From Oscillospiraceae bacterium (GTDB lineage Bacteria; Bacillota; Clostridia; Oscillospirales; CAG-272), in NCBI GenBank assembly GCA_015065385.1, contig SVQK01000048.1:1-64000 (forward strand): a DNA stretch of 64,000 nucleotides. The letters are read 5' to 3'. The notes under the pieces are model-generated. The model was not told where the DNA came from. It saw nothing but the letters and a program-made list of their open reading frames with translations, and searched no databases. This document shows, piece after piece, positions 8,447 through 16,837 of this stretch (position 1 is its first letter; the number at the start of each line of letters is the position of its first letter). The position numbers and the translations under genes were made by a program.

Positions 8447-9376
8447 ATGATTTACAACACCATTCTGGACGCCATGGGCCACACCCCGCTGATCCGGCTG
8501 AACAGACTTGCGCCGGAGGGCGGAGCGGACATCTTTGTGAAATTCGAGGGGCTGAACGTGGGCGGCTCGATCAAAACCCGCACGGCGTTCGCCATGATCG
8601 AGAACGCGGAGGCGAAGGGCCTGCTCTCCCCGGATTCCGTCATCGTGGAGCCGACCAGCGGGAATCAGGGCATCGGACTTGCGCTGGTGGGAGCGGTGCG
8701 CGGTTACCGGGTCGTGATCATCATGCCGGACTCCGTCAGCGAAGAGCGGCGCAAGCTCGTGACCCACTACGGAGCCGAGGTCGTCCTGATCCACGACGCC
8801 GGGGACATCGGAGCCTGCATCCGGGCCTGCATCGACGAGGCGGAGAGAATGCGCCGGGAGGATCCGAAGGTCTTCGTGCCGGGACAGTTCGACAATCCCG
8901 CGAACCCGGAGGCCCAGCGGAACGGCACCGCCCGCGAGATCCTCGAGGACATGGGGGACAGGCGGATCGACGGCTTCTGCTCCGGGATCGGCACGGGCGG
9001 CACGGTCACCGGGATCGGCGAGGTGCTGAAGGCGGCCAATCCCGAGACGGCGATCTGGGCGGTGGAGCCCGAAAACGCGGCGATCCTCTCCGGCGGCGCG
9101 ATCGGAACGCATCTGCAGATGGGCATCGGCGACGGCCTGATCCCCGCGGTGCTGAACCGGGACGTGATCGACCGGGTGTACATCGTCGGCGACGAGGAGG
9201 CCATCGGGACGTCGAAGGACCTTTCGTCGAAGGAGGGCATCCTCTGCGGGATCTCCGCCGGAACGAACGTCGCCGCCGCCATTCAGATGGCAAAGGAGCT
9301 CGGCCCGGGCAAAAACGTGGTGACCGTCCTCCCCGACACGGGCGAACGGTATTTCTCCACACCGCTGTTTGAATAA
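8447..9376 (+). CDS. cysK: PLP-dependent cysteine synthase family enzyme
   Basis: A 309-residue fold-type II PLP enzyme related to O-acetylserine sulfhydrylase. PLP lysine is Lys43 in GGSIKTRTA, and the phosphate loop is GTGGTVTGIGEVL. Two motifs differ from canonical CysK: SIKTR in place of SVKDR, and TSGNQGIGLA in place of TSGNTG at the substrate loop. Cysteine synthesis is the likeliest role, but a relative acting on another beta-substituted alanine cannot be excluded. The ATG at 8447 has GGAG 6 nt upstream; an upstream TTG at 8432 is disfavoured. Confidence 0.82.
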   Translation: MIYNTILDAMGHTPLIRLNRLAPEGGADIFVKFEGLNVGGSIKTRTAFAMIENAEAKGLLSPDSVIVEPTSGNQGIGLALVGAVRGYRVVIIMPDSVSEERRKLVTHYGAEVVLIHDAGDIGACIRACIDEAERMRREDPKVFVPGQFDNPANPEAQRNGTAREILEDMGDRRIDGFCSGIGTGGTVTGIGEVLKAANPETAIWAVEPENAAILSGGAIGTHLQMGIGDGLIPAVLNRDVIDRVYIVGDEEAIGTSKDLSSKEGILCGISAGTNVAAAIQMAKELGPGKNVVTVLPDTGERYFSTPLFE

Positions 9377-9380
9377 AAAA

Positions 9381-9400
9381 CCTCCGTTCCGAATCGGAGG
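9381..9400. other. Hairpin in the cysK-nitrilase gap
   Basis: CCTCCG (9381-9386) pairs with CGGAGG (9395-9400) across an 8-nt loop, just after the cysK-like stop. The right arm is itself a strong Shine-Dalgarno sequence, so the hairpin may mask it. No U-run follows in the forward direction. Confidence 0.4.
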
Positions 9401-9414
9401 GAAAGGTCGGAGCT

Positions 9415-10335
9415 ATGGACAAGCCGGAACAGAACCGGAAGCTGACCCTGCGCGTCGCCCTTTTGCAGCTGGCGTCGGAGGGGAGCGCGGAGAAAAACGC
9501 GGAAAAGGCGGTGAACGCCTGCCGGAGCGCGAAGGAGCAGGGCGCGGATATCGCCCTTCTGCCCGAAATGTACTCCATGGGCTACGATCTGTACGCCCGC
9601 CCGGAGGAGGACTGGCTCGCGGAAGCGGTATCGAAGGACTCCCCCTATGTGAAGGCCCTCTCGGACGCCGCGCGGGAGCTCGGGATGGCGGTCGGAGCGA
9701 CGCTGCTCGAGGCGTACGACCCGACTCCGCGGAATACCCTGCTCCTGTTCGACCGGCATGGGAGGGAGGTCCTCAGCTATTCGAAGGTTCACACCTGCGA
9801 CTTCGGGCCGGAACGCCGCCTGACGCCCGGGAACGCCTTTCCCGTCTGCGCGCTCGACACCGCGGCGGGATCGGTGAACGTCGGCGCGATGATCTGTTAC
9901 GACCGCGAATTCCCAGAGTCCGCGTGGATCCTCATGCTGCACGGCGCGGAACTGATCCTCGTTCCGAACGCATGTCCCATGGAGCAGAACCGCCTTGCCC
10001 AGCTGCGCGGACGGGCCTACGAGAACATGACCGCCATCGCCACCTGCAACTATCCGGACGGCGAGCCGAAACGCGCCCCGGACTGCAACGGCCATTCGAC
10101 CCTGTTCGACGGCGTGGCGTACTTCGAGGGCTTTCCCGGCTCCCGCGACACCTGCGTGCTCGAGGCGGACGGCGGGGAAGGGATCTTCGTCGGAGCGCTC
10201 GACCTCTCCATGCTCCGGACCTACCGCGCGAAAGAGAATCAGGCCGACACCTTCCGAAGACCCGCCCTCTACCGCAAGCTTGCCGAGGAGCATGAGATTT
10301 CCCCCGAATTCCGCCGCCCGGGACGGAGAGGATAA
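9415..10335 (+). CDS. Carbon-nitrogen hydrolase (nitrilase superfamily)
   Basis: A 306-residue cytoplasmic amidase-type hydrolase. The family triad is complete: Glu51 in LLPEMYSMGY, Lys124 in SYSKVHTCDFGPE and Cys161 in GAMICYDREFPE. The substrate is unknown; related proteins act on N-carbamoyl compounds, omega-amides or formamide-like groups. It lies 38 nt behind the cysK-like gene and ends at a strong terminator, so it is the last gene of this rightward unit. Confidence 0.88.
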   Translation: MDKPEQNRKLTLRVALLQLASEGSAEKNAEKAVNACRSAKEQGADIALLPEMYSMGYDLYARPEEDWLAEAVSKDSPYVKALSDAARELGMAVGATLLEAYDPTPRNTLLLFDRHGREVLSYSKVHTCDFGPERRLTPGNAFPVCALDTAAGSVNVGAMICYDREFPESAWILMLHGAELILVPNACPMEQNRLAQLRGRAYENMTAIATCNYPDGEPKRAPDCNGHSTLFDGVAYFEGFPGSRDTCVLEADGGEGIFVGALDLSMLRTYRAKENQADTFRRPALYRKLAEEHEISPEFRRPGRRG

Positions 10336-10372
10336 CCGCGCGGAAAGTCGGGAGTTCCCGAAAAATAACAGA

Positions 10373-10401
10373 CGCAGAGGTTTGAGTCTCTGCGCCTTTT
10401 T
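10373..10401 (+). terminator. Terminator behind the nitrilase gene
   Basis: CGCAGAG (10373-10379) pairs with CTCTGCG (10388-10394), followed by CCTTTTT. It separates the rightward unit from the convergent dockerin gene. Confidence 0.85.
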
Positions 10402-10470
10402 GATTCCAAAACGATGGATCCTTTCCAACTTCCCACAGCGCTGTCTGCCGCAGGACGCCGGAATGCAAGA

Positions 10471-12543
10471 TCATTTGTTATCCATCGTGACGGCGTTCGT
10501 TATGACTTTTCTGTTTTTCGCGTCCGTGATCACGCACCTGACCTGATACTGTTCGTTGTGGTACAGATGCCAGTCCTGCACGTTCTTGATCTGTTTCGTC
10601 GGCGAACCGAATTCGCCCTGTTCCGTATAAGAGTTCCAATCTGTCTTGTAATCTCTCCACTGCCAGTCGTACTTATACGGTTTGGTTCCTCCGTCAACCT
10701 CAACGGTGAACGTGACATTCTGTCCTTCTACAACCCAGTAACTGTCCGGCTGCTTGGTGATCTTCAGTTCAGCACCGGCGGCATAGTATCTGTACAGATT
10801 GGCCTGAGCTGATTCGACCGTCGTTCCGTTCGCGTCGGTGATCTTGCACCACACCCAGATATAGTCTCCTTGGGACGCTAAGGAATATGGGTCGTCCTCC
10901 ACATACTGATCCGAGGTTTCGTTCTTTGTGCGGGACGGACCGGTTCCTCGGTAATAATCCGTGTCGATATACCAACTATATGTATATGGCGCTTTGCCGC
11001 CCGAAACCGTCACCGAGAAGACCGGCTTGTCAGACGTCGATTTCATGGCGTAATCCTGCGGCTGTTTCGTGATTTTCAGTACCGTAGCAGGCGTTTCCAC
11101 AGTTCCTAAATCCAAAATGATCGGAGCCAGATAGTCGCGGCTGTTGATGGCGGAATCTTCGGGCAGGAAGGCCAACACAGTGTACCGGTTGAGCGTCAGT
11201 GCCCCGGAATCGATCGTGATGCTCGCCGAAATCCCGCTGTTGACGCTGACGGAATTGCGGTAAGCCGCTTTTTTGTATTCTGCATAGAATTCTTCCGAGG
11301 TTACGGGGTCATTGCCGGTGGTGTAATACAAGAATACCTGTCCGTCCTTCTTCGCGGTGAAGCGGATCTCGTTTCCGTCCACATACGGATTGACAAGGAA
11401 TCCGGTGTCGCAGCAGAGGACCGCGAATTCGGTGTAGTAGTCGTCAATATAGAACCGCAGGTACGCATACTTGCCGCCGCCCGATGCAGTGAAGACGTCG
11501 TCCGCAGTGATGATGGAACGGGTTGAGGACAAAACCTTGCGGGAGGTCTCGCCTCTGGAATTCACGGCGACGACTTCGAGGCTGAACGTGTTGGCATAGT
11601 GCGAAAGGTCGTCAGGGGTGAGGGTGAAGGGCTCGCTGTTGACGTCAAGACCATAGATCCGGTCGATATCGGCGAGGGACAGCGCGGAGCCGATCGGGTA
11701 GCGGTCCTTTTTCAGCTCGACCGTCATGCTGTAGATCCTGTTGCCGGCGGTCGTCCGGACGTTCAGGGTCGGTTTGGCGGGGGTGACAGTGAAGCCGGGG
11801 ATCGCCACGGAATAGAGCTTGTGCTGGTAGTTGACGTCAACGGTGATGGTGGTCGTCTTCGTGCCGGTGGTGATGTCGGCGTCCTTGAAAACGTAGGGCC
11901 ATACCAGAAGGGCTGCGCCGCTCAGCGTGGCAACCTGATTGTTGTTTTTATCGCGGACAACGAGGTACAGACCGGCGGTGTCAAGCTTATCGCCCACGGA
12001 GTAGGCTTTCTTGGTGGGGCCGGAGTAATAGGAGACGGTGTACTCCGCCGTGTCATCCGCTGAAACCTGAACAGTGTACATTCCGCCGATCGTATTGGAA
12101 GTGCTGTCGTACGCGCGCACAATGGTCGTTCCGGGCTGCTGCGCGGTGATCAGGCCGGAATTCGAGACCGTTGCGACGCTTGAATCCGTCGCAAACCATC
12201 CGGCAACGGCTGTGCCGCTGTACTCGATCTGCCGGGATTCGCCCTGACGCAGGGTAATCGCGCCGCCTGCGGGAGTGTTTTCTTCTTCCTTGAACCAGAC
12301 CGCGAAATCCTCCCATCCCGCGAGAAACCGGGCGAGGATCAGCCGGTCTTCGGCGTCCACGCTGTTGTCTCCGTTGACGTCCCCTATCAGTCTGCCGTCC
12401 GCGTCTCTTTTCGTCGGGGTGAAATCCGTTCCCCCGGCTGCAAAGACACGCGCGGACAGGATCGGGAACAGAACGAACGCCGCAAGCAGGCCGACGAGCA
12501 GCGAGACGAGCGCTTTTTTCTTCATGGCAAGGTCTTTATTCAT
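10471..12543 (-). CDS. Secreted protein with a dockerin-like repeat and Ig-like domains
   Basis: A 690-residue exported protein. Residues 1-40 form a signal peptide (MKKKALVSLLVG followed by a hydrophobic run and VFAAGG). Next comes a single dockerin-type calcium repeat, GDVNGDNSVDAEDRLILARF, then a bacterial Ig-like (Big_2) domain containing WFATDSSVATVSNSGLITA. A middle region without a recognised domain follows, and two C-terminal Ig-like modules begin LKITKQPQDYAM and LKITKQPDSYWV. No catalytic domain is visible, so it looks like a binding or scaffolding protein. ATG at 12543 has AGAGAGGGA upstream; a TTG 6 nt earlier is less likely. Confidence 0.85.
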   Translation of the reverse strand: MNKDLAMKKKALVSLLVGLLAAFVLFPILSARVFAAGGTDFTPTKRDADGRLIGDVNGDNSVDAEDRLILARFLAGWEDFAVWFKEEENTPAGGAITLRQGESRQIEYSGTAVAGWFATDSSVATVSNSGLITAQQPGTTIVRAYDSTSNTIGGMYTVQVSADDTAEYTVSYYSGPTKKAYSVGDKLDTAGLYLVVRDKNNNQVATLSGAALLVWPYVFKDADITTGTKTTTITVDVNYQHKLYSVAIPGFTVTPAKPTLNVRTTAGNRIYSMTVELKKDRYPIGSALSLADIDRIYGLDVNSEPFTLTPDDLSHYANTFSLEVVAVNSRGETSRKVLSSTRSIITADDVFTASGGGKYAYLRFYIDDYYTEFAVLCCDTGFLVNPYVDGNEIRFTAKKDGQVFLYYTTGNDPVTSEEFYAEYKKAAYRNSVSVNSGISASITIDSGALTLNRYTVLAFLPEDSAINSRDYLAPIILDLGTVETPATVLKITKQPQDYAMKSTSDKPVFSVTVSGGKAPYTYSWYIDTDYYRGTGPSRTKNETSDQYVEDDPYSLASQGDYIWVWCKITDANGTTVESAQANLYRYYAAGAELKITKQPDSYWVVEGQNVTFTVEVDGGTKPYKYDWQWRDYKTDWNSYTEQGEFGSPTKQIKNVQDWHLYHNEQYQVRCVITDAKNRKVITNAVTMDNK

Positions 12544-12587
12544 ATTCAAATCCCTCTCTTTTTGAGCCGATTGTCCACGGAATATGC

Positions 12588-12618
12588 CGCGCGCCTCCGA
12601 ATGTTCCGAAGACGCGCG
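12588..12618 (-). other. 14-bp triloop hairpin between the rhamnosidase and dockerin genes
   Basis: Read on the reverse strand, 12618-12605 pairs with 12601-12588 over 14 bp with loop ACA. Three of the pairs are G-U wobbles that form only in reverse-strand RNA, which argues that the structure works in that transcript. The T-run lies on the wrong side for a reverse-strand terminator, so mRNA stabilisation or processing is more plausible. Confidence 0.6.
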
Positions 12619-12642
12619 TTTTTTCAGAACACCTTTTTTCCC

Positions 12643-14823
12643 TCAGAGTTTTGCCTTCACCGTAACCTCCGCCTCGCGCGTCACTTCCGTCCGCCCGTCC
12701 GGGAGTACGATCTCCTTTTCCGCGTCGGGGGAGGAGCGGACCGTCAGGGTGAACAGGCCGTTTTCGACTGTCCAGCGCACCCGCACGGGGCCGCATCCGG
12801 TGTAGACCGTGCCTTCCGCGTGATCCCTGCCCACGTCGGGACGCGGCGCGATCCGGAGTTTTTTCTCCGCCGCCGAGACGGTACGCACGCCGAGTACCAC
12901 CGCCGCGAACTCGTAAATGGCGATGGCTCCCCACGCATGGCAGTCGCTCCGGGGCGCGTCGGGCGTCTCGGGAATGGTGGTGCAGTTCAGATCGAGCAGT
13001 CCTCTCAGCCGGTTCATCATCTCGGCGGTTTCTCCGTACAGTCCGACCTCCTCGAGGGCGCGGAACCAGAAGTAGGCATAGGCGAAAGTGCAGCGGGTCC
13101 CGAGCGGGAGCGCGTTTTCCATGATCCGGCGGGAGCGTCCCTCATGCTTTCCGGCGATCCCGGAGAGCACGCACCAGACCTGCATGTGCTGGCTGAAATA
13201 GTCGTGGCGGATCTCGTCGGCATAGAGGCCCTTTTCCTCGTCCCAGCAGAGGGATTCGACCGCCGCTTCGGTCCGATCCGCCCTTGCCCGGTATTCCGCG
13301 CCCGCGGAGGTTCTCCCGCAGACGTCCGCAAGCTCCGCGGCCCGGCGCAGGATCCAGACGTACATCGCGGAGACGATCGCCTTGCAGGGTTCTTCCCCGG
13401 TCACGGGTTCCCCGGCGCTCCGCCCCCACGCGGTCGCCCAGTCCACGAAGTCCCAGTACATCGTCCGGCGCAGAAGTCCCGATTCGTCGAGCGTCCCCTC
13501 GAACCATTCGAGCACGCCGTCGATGGCCCGCAGATTTTCCCTCACCAGCGCGAGGTCTCCGAACCGCTTGTAGTGCTCGGACACCATGAAGATATAATAG
13601 AAGGAGAAGGACGGGATGTACTGCGCCTCCACCGTCGGATAGCGGCTGGACAGAAGCCCGTCGGCCCGCTGGGACAGCCGGAAATCGCGGATCGCCTTCC
13701 GGGCCAGCGCGTCGTCGTCCGTGAGCTGATAGTTGAACAGCATCTGGAGGGACGTGTCCATGGCGTACTGGAGCTGTTCGTAATACGGGCAGTCCTCGTA
13801 GCTCTCCTGCATGCAGCGCATGAGCGTTGCGACGGAGATCTTCCAGAGCCGGTTGTCCGTCTCACTCCCGAAGTCGCATCCCTCGGGAACGGTCAGCGGA
13901 TAGCCGATCTCCGTGAAGGCAAAGGAGGCGAGGGAGAGATTTCCCTCCGTCTCGATCCGGATGATCCGCGCGCATCTCGGCCAGAACGGTTCGTAGACGA
14001 AAGTCCCGTCCGCGTCGATCTCGTCGTAGACGCCGCCGAAGGAGAGGGAGCGGTCCAGACGGTCGCGCTTCTCCCCGCCGCTTCCGAAGGATTCCGCGTA
14101 GGTCACCCGGGCGTGTCCTTTGCCTTTGAAGGTGAAGCGCGGGAACCCGAAGGTCAGCTCTTCGGCGATGAAAAATCCGTCCCCGGATTCGGCGAAGGGC
14201 ACGTCTTTCTGGTACAGCATCGGGATTCTGCGCGGGATGACGAACATCGGGTTGACGATCCCCCACGGATAGGGCTGCTCGCGGGGAGAATCCACACGGG
14301 CCGCTATTTTGGCCCCGACCCACTCTGCGGGTTTTGCGCAGGCTCCCCCCTTCGCGTCTTCCTCAAAGACGGCGGCCCCGGCGAATCCCGTGTGAGGAGC
14401 GAAGGAAGCCGTGGGAGAGGGCGCGGTTTCCCAGCTGTCGTCCGTCCGGATCACACCCTCCCCGCAGTCCATCTCGACGGCGAGAAGCAGATTTCCGGTC
14501 CGGCGGACGCCGTACACATTGCAGGGCTTGGTCATGTCGCCGTTGTCCGCCAGCTGCAGCACCTCGCAGAAGAGTTCGTTTTCTCCCTCCTTCAGATAGG
14601 GCGCGGCGTCGAAGCTGTCGTAGTACTTTTCCTCGCCCGAGGGACGGCAGGGGCCGAACGCGGCGCGGCGTCCGTTGATGAAGAGCTTGTACCGCGCCTC
14701 GGCGGAGAGGTTGACGGGGGCCTTGCCGGGTGTTTTCGAGAGCGTGAAGGTCTTTCTGAACCAGTAAATGCGGTTGTCGGAATACACGGCGTCGGGATGG
14801 GTGATCCATGCGGAGCGGAACAT
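12643..14823 (-). CDS. Alpha-L-rhamnosidase-like glycoside hydrolase (GH78 type)
   Basis: A 726-residue protein without a signal peptide. The N-terminal beta domain (WITHPDAVYSDNRIYWFRKT, then ARYKLFINGRR) is followed by an (alpha/alpha)6 barrel with EDCPYYEQLQYAMDTSLQ, typical of GH78 rhamnosidases, and a small C-terminal beta domain. It would remove terminal rhamnose from plant or bacterial glycans inside the cell; the true sugar is not proven. AGGAGGA lies 7 nt before ATG 14823, so the longer in-frame start is rejected. It is divergent from a solute-binding lipoprotein gene. Confidence 0.85.
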   Translation of the reverse strand: MFRSAWITHPDAVYSDNRIYWFRKTFTLSKTPGKAPVNLSAEARYKLFINGRRAAFGPCRPSGEEKYYDSFDAAPYLKEGENELFCEVLQLADNGDMTKPCNVYGVRRTGNLLLAVEMDCGEGVIRTDDSWETAPSPTASFAPHTGFAGAAVFEEDAKGGACAKPAEWVGAKIAARVDSPREQPYPWGIVNPMFVIPRRIPMLYQKDVPFAESGDGFFIAEELTFGFPRFTFKGKGHARVTYAESFGSGGEKRDRLDRSLSFGGVYDEIDADGTFVYEPFWPRCARIIRIETEGNLSLASFAFTEIGYPLTVPEGCDFGSETDNRLWKISVATLMRCMQESYEDCPYYEQLQYAMDTSLQMLFNYQLTDDDALARKAIRDFRLSQRADGLLSSRYPTVEAQYIPSFSFYYIFMVSEHYKRFGDLALVRENLRAIDGVLEWFEGTLDESGLLRRTMYWDFVDWATAWGRSAGEPVTGEEPCKAIVSAMYVWILRRAAELADVCGRTSAGAEYRARADRTEAAVESLCWDEEKGLYADEIRHDYFSQHMQVWCVLSGIAGKHEGRSRRIMENALPLGTRCTFAYAYFWFRALEEVGLYGETAEMMNRLRGLLDLNCTTIPETPDAPRSDCHAWGAIAIYEFAAVVLGVRTVSAAEKKLRIAPRPDVGRDHAEGTVYTGCGPVRVRWTVENGLFTLTVRSSPDAEKEIVLPDGRTEVTREAEVTVKAKL

Positions 14824-14866
14824 GGCGCGATCCTCCTGTGAGTTCATGGAATGAAATTCTTCCCGT

Positions 14867-14895
14867 ATTATACCACAACCCGCGTAGCTTGACAA
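14867..14895 (-). promoter_or_regulatory. Promoter of the rhamnosidase gene
   Basis: Reverse-strand TTGTCA (14890-14895) and TATAAT (14867-14872) with a 17-nt spacer. The 14824-15163 intergenic region otherwise holds this promoter, the divergent promoter of the solute-binding protein and a GTTTTGAAAAC palindrome near 15040. Confidence 0.85.
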
Positions 14896-15083
14896 GTCCC
14901 GCCGGTTTCACGTCTTCCGCGCGGCGGAGGGAAAAGCAAAGCCCGCGCGTTATTGCTCCGCCAACAGACAAAAGTTTGCCGGAATTGGGATCCGATGCCT
15001 GAAACCCAAACGGAGAGAGAGTTCCGGCAGCTGCACGTTTTGAAAACCGACGTTTGGTTCGCTGTTGCAGTAAAAAAATCCTC

Positions 15084-15112
15084 TTGCGTTTTCCGCGATG
15101 TTGCTGTATAAT
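15084..15112 (+). promoter_or_regulatory. Promoter of the solute-binding protein gene
   Basis: TTGCGT (15084-15089) and TATAAT (15107-15112) with a 17-nt spacer, 52 nt before the start codon. Confidence 0.85.
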
Positions 15113-15114
15113 AA

Positions 15115-15125
15115 ATTGAATCAAT
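15115..15125. promoter_or_regulatory. Palindrome at the transcription start (possible operator)
   Basis: ATTGAATCAAT is an 11-bp palindrome beginning 3 nt after the -10 hexamer. The position suits a repressor site. The regulator is unknown. Confidence 0.4.
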
Positions 15126-15163
15126 CCGATCGAATGCTGACCGGAAACGGAAAGGAGAATCCC

Positions 15164-16693
15164 ATGAAACTGAAACGCATCCTCGCCTGTGTGCTGATTC
15201 CGGCTCTTCTCGCTCCGCTTCTTCTCTCCTGCGGGGAATCCTCCGAGAACGCCGACCCGACGTCCGTCTCCCCCGCACAGGGTACGGCCGAACCGTCCGC
15301 GCAGGGCGACAGCGGCGGATCCGCTGGAGAACCCGAAGAGGATCCCAACGCCGCGCTCTACGCCGATCTGCCCGCCGGGAACTTCGACGGGAGGACCTTC
15401 ACCATCCTCGCGCCCCGGCACACCGAATACGACTTCTTCGGCGAAGTGGACGGGGACATCATCTCCGAGGCGGTGTACAAGCGGAACCTCGCCGTGGAGA
15501 CAGCTCTCGGCATTTCCTTCACGCCCGTTTTCGAGCCGGGCCTCTGGGACGACCGGGACGGCTACTGCGGCAAGGTCAAGAATTCCGTTATGGCCGCGGA
15601 CGACGCGTATCAGCTGGTCTCCGGCTACGGCGCGTACATCACCTCCATCGCGGCGGACGGCGTCTTCGCCAACTGGAATTCCGTGAACGGCGTGAACTTC
15701 GAAAAGCCGTGGTGGAACGGCGACATCGTGTACGAAATGAACGTGGCGGACCACCTGTTCTATGTGACGGGGGATCTGACCATGACTTCCGTGGAATACC
15801 TGTTCAGCATCTTTTTCAACAAGCTCCTGATGGAGGACACGGGCTTTGAATCCCCCTACACGCTGGTCCGCGAGGGGAAATGGACGCTCGACGCCCTGAA
15901 AACCTACTCCGCGACGCTCTCCATCGACTTCAACGGCGACGGGAAAATGACCATCGACGATATGTACGGCTACTCCACCGACGCGACGAACATGGTGTCC
16001 GGCTACATGGCCGCCTTCGACGCGGACGTGACGGTGAAGGATCCCGAGACCGGCCTGCCCGTGCTGGCCATCAGCGAAGAGAGCTTCATCGACAAATTCC
16101 TCTCCATTCAGGCGTTCCTCTGCGAGGATCCGTCCGTGTTCCTCTCGACCGACGAGGGCAGCTATGTGGGCGACGACCGCGAATCCGCGAAGATCTTCTC
16201 CGAAGGGAGAGCGCTTTTCGTGGCCGATATCCTCGGCAACTCCGCCGCCATGCGCGACGTGGACTTCGACTTCGGCATCATCCCGTATCCGAAGTACGAC
16301 GAGGCCCAGCAGGACTACCACACCACCGCGTGGGACGCCTACAACCTCTTCTCCGTCCCGCGGACCGCGGAGCTGGACTTTGTCGGGATCGTCACCGAGA
16401 ACATGGCGGCGCGCTCCTTTGAGGAGGTCCTGCCCGCGTTCTACGACAAGGCCCTGCTTTCCAAATACGCGAGGGACGAGGACAGCGCGGAGATGATCTC
16501 CCTGATCCGTTCGAGCGCGACCTACAACTTCGGCGTGGTGAACTCGCCCCACATCGGAAGCCCGGGACATATCTGGCGGGATCTTGTCGGATCGAAGTCG
16601 AACAACATCGCCTCGAAGACCGGCAAAAACGCGAAGGCCATGGTCAAATCCCTCGAGAAATTCTTAGACAAGACGTATCTCGGCGGCGAATGA
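15164..16693 (+). CDS. Extracellular solute-binding lipoprotein
   Basis: A 509-residue lipid-anchored binding protein of the ABC sugar-uptake type. The signal peptide ends in lipobox LLSC with Cys23, followed by a Ser/Gly/Pro/Glu-rich linker to about residue 60 and a mature domain starting LPAGNFDGRTFTILAPRHTEYDF. Near residue 255 an EF-hand-like loop DFNGDGKMTIDDMYGY could bind calcium, as in related carbohydrate-binding proteins. AAAGGAGA precedes the ATG. No permease or ATPase lies nearby, so it must use partners encoded elsewhere. Divergence from the rhamnosidase suggests a glycan ligand. Confidence 0.87.
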   Translation: MKLKRILACVLIPALLAPLLLSCGESSENADPTSVSPAQGTAEPSAQGDSGGSAGEPEEDPNAALYADLPAGNFDGRTFTILAPRHTEYDFFGEVDGDIISEAVYKRNLAVETALGISFTPVFEPGLWDDRDGYCGKVKNSVMAADDAYQLVSGYGAYITSIAADGVFANWNSVNGVNFEKPWWNGDIVYEMNVADHLFYVTGDLTMTSVEYLFSIFFNKLLMEDTGFESPYTLVREGKWTLDALKTYSATLSIDFNGDGKMTIDDMYGYSTDATNMVSGYMAAFDADVTVKDPETGLPVLAISEESFIDKFLSIQAFLCEDPSVFLSTDEGSYVGDDRESAKIFSEGRALFVADILGNSAAMRDVDFDFGIIPYPKYDEAQQDYHTTAWDAYNLFSVPRTAELDFVGIVTENMAARSFEEVLPAFYDKALLSKYARDEDSAEMISLIRSSATYNFGVVNSPHIGSPGHIWRDLVGSKSNNIASKTGKNAKAMVKSLEKFLDKTYLGGE

Positions 16694-16767
16694 CCTCCTT
16701 CGTCCGGACTCCGCAATCTTCACAGAGCGCTATAACCGATCATAGACTTTTTTGAACACAATGGCAC

Positions 16768-16797
16768 TTGACAGAATTGCGGGGCGGATGGTATAAT
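16768..16797 (+). promoter_or_regulatory. glyA promoter
   Basis: TTGACA (16768-16773) and TATAAT (16792-16797) with an 18-nt spacer, 41 nt before glyA. Confidence 0.85.
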
Positions 16798-16837
16798 TCT
16801 TGCATCAATCCGGTAAAAAAACAGAAAAGAGACGGCC

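Noticed and set aside
12562..14841. Forward open frame of about 759 codons
   Set aside because: Exact antisense of the rhamnosidase gene; composition rich in Arg, Gly, Val and His without motifs.
14363..16570. Reverse open frame of about 735 codons
   Set aside because: Runs antisense through the solute-binding protein and across two promoters into another frame of the rhamnosidase gene.
16694..16837. Glycine riboswitch upstream of glyA
   Set aside because: The promoter lies 41 nt before the start codon; no aptamer can fit.
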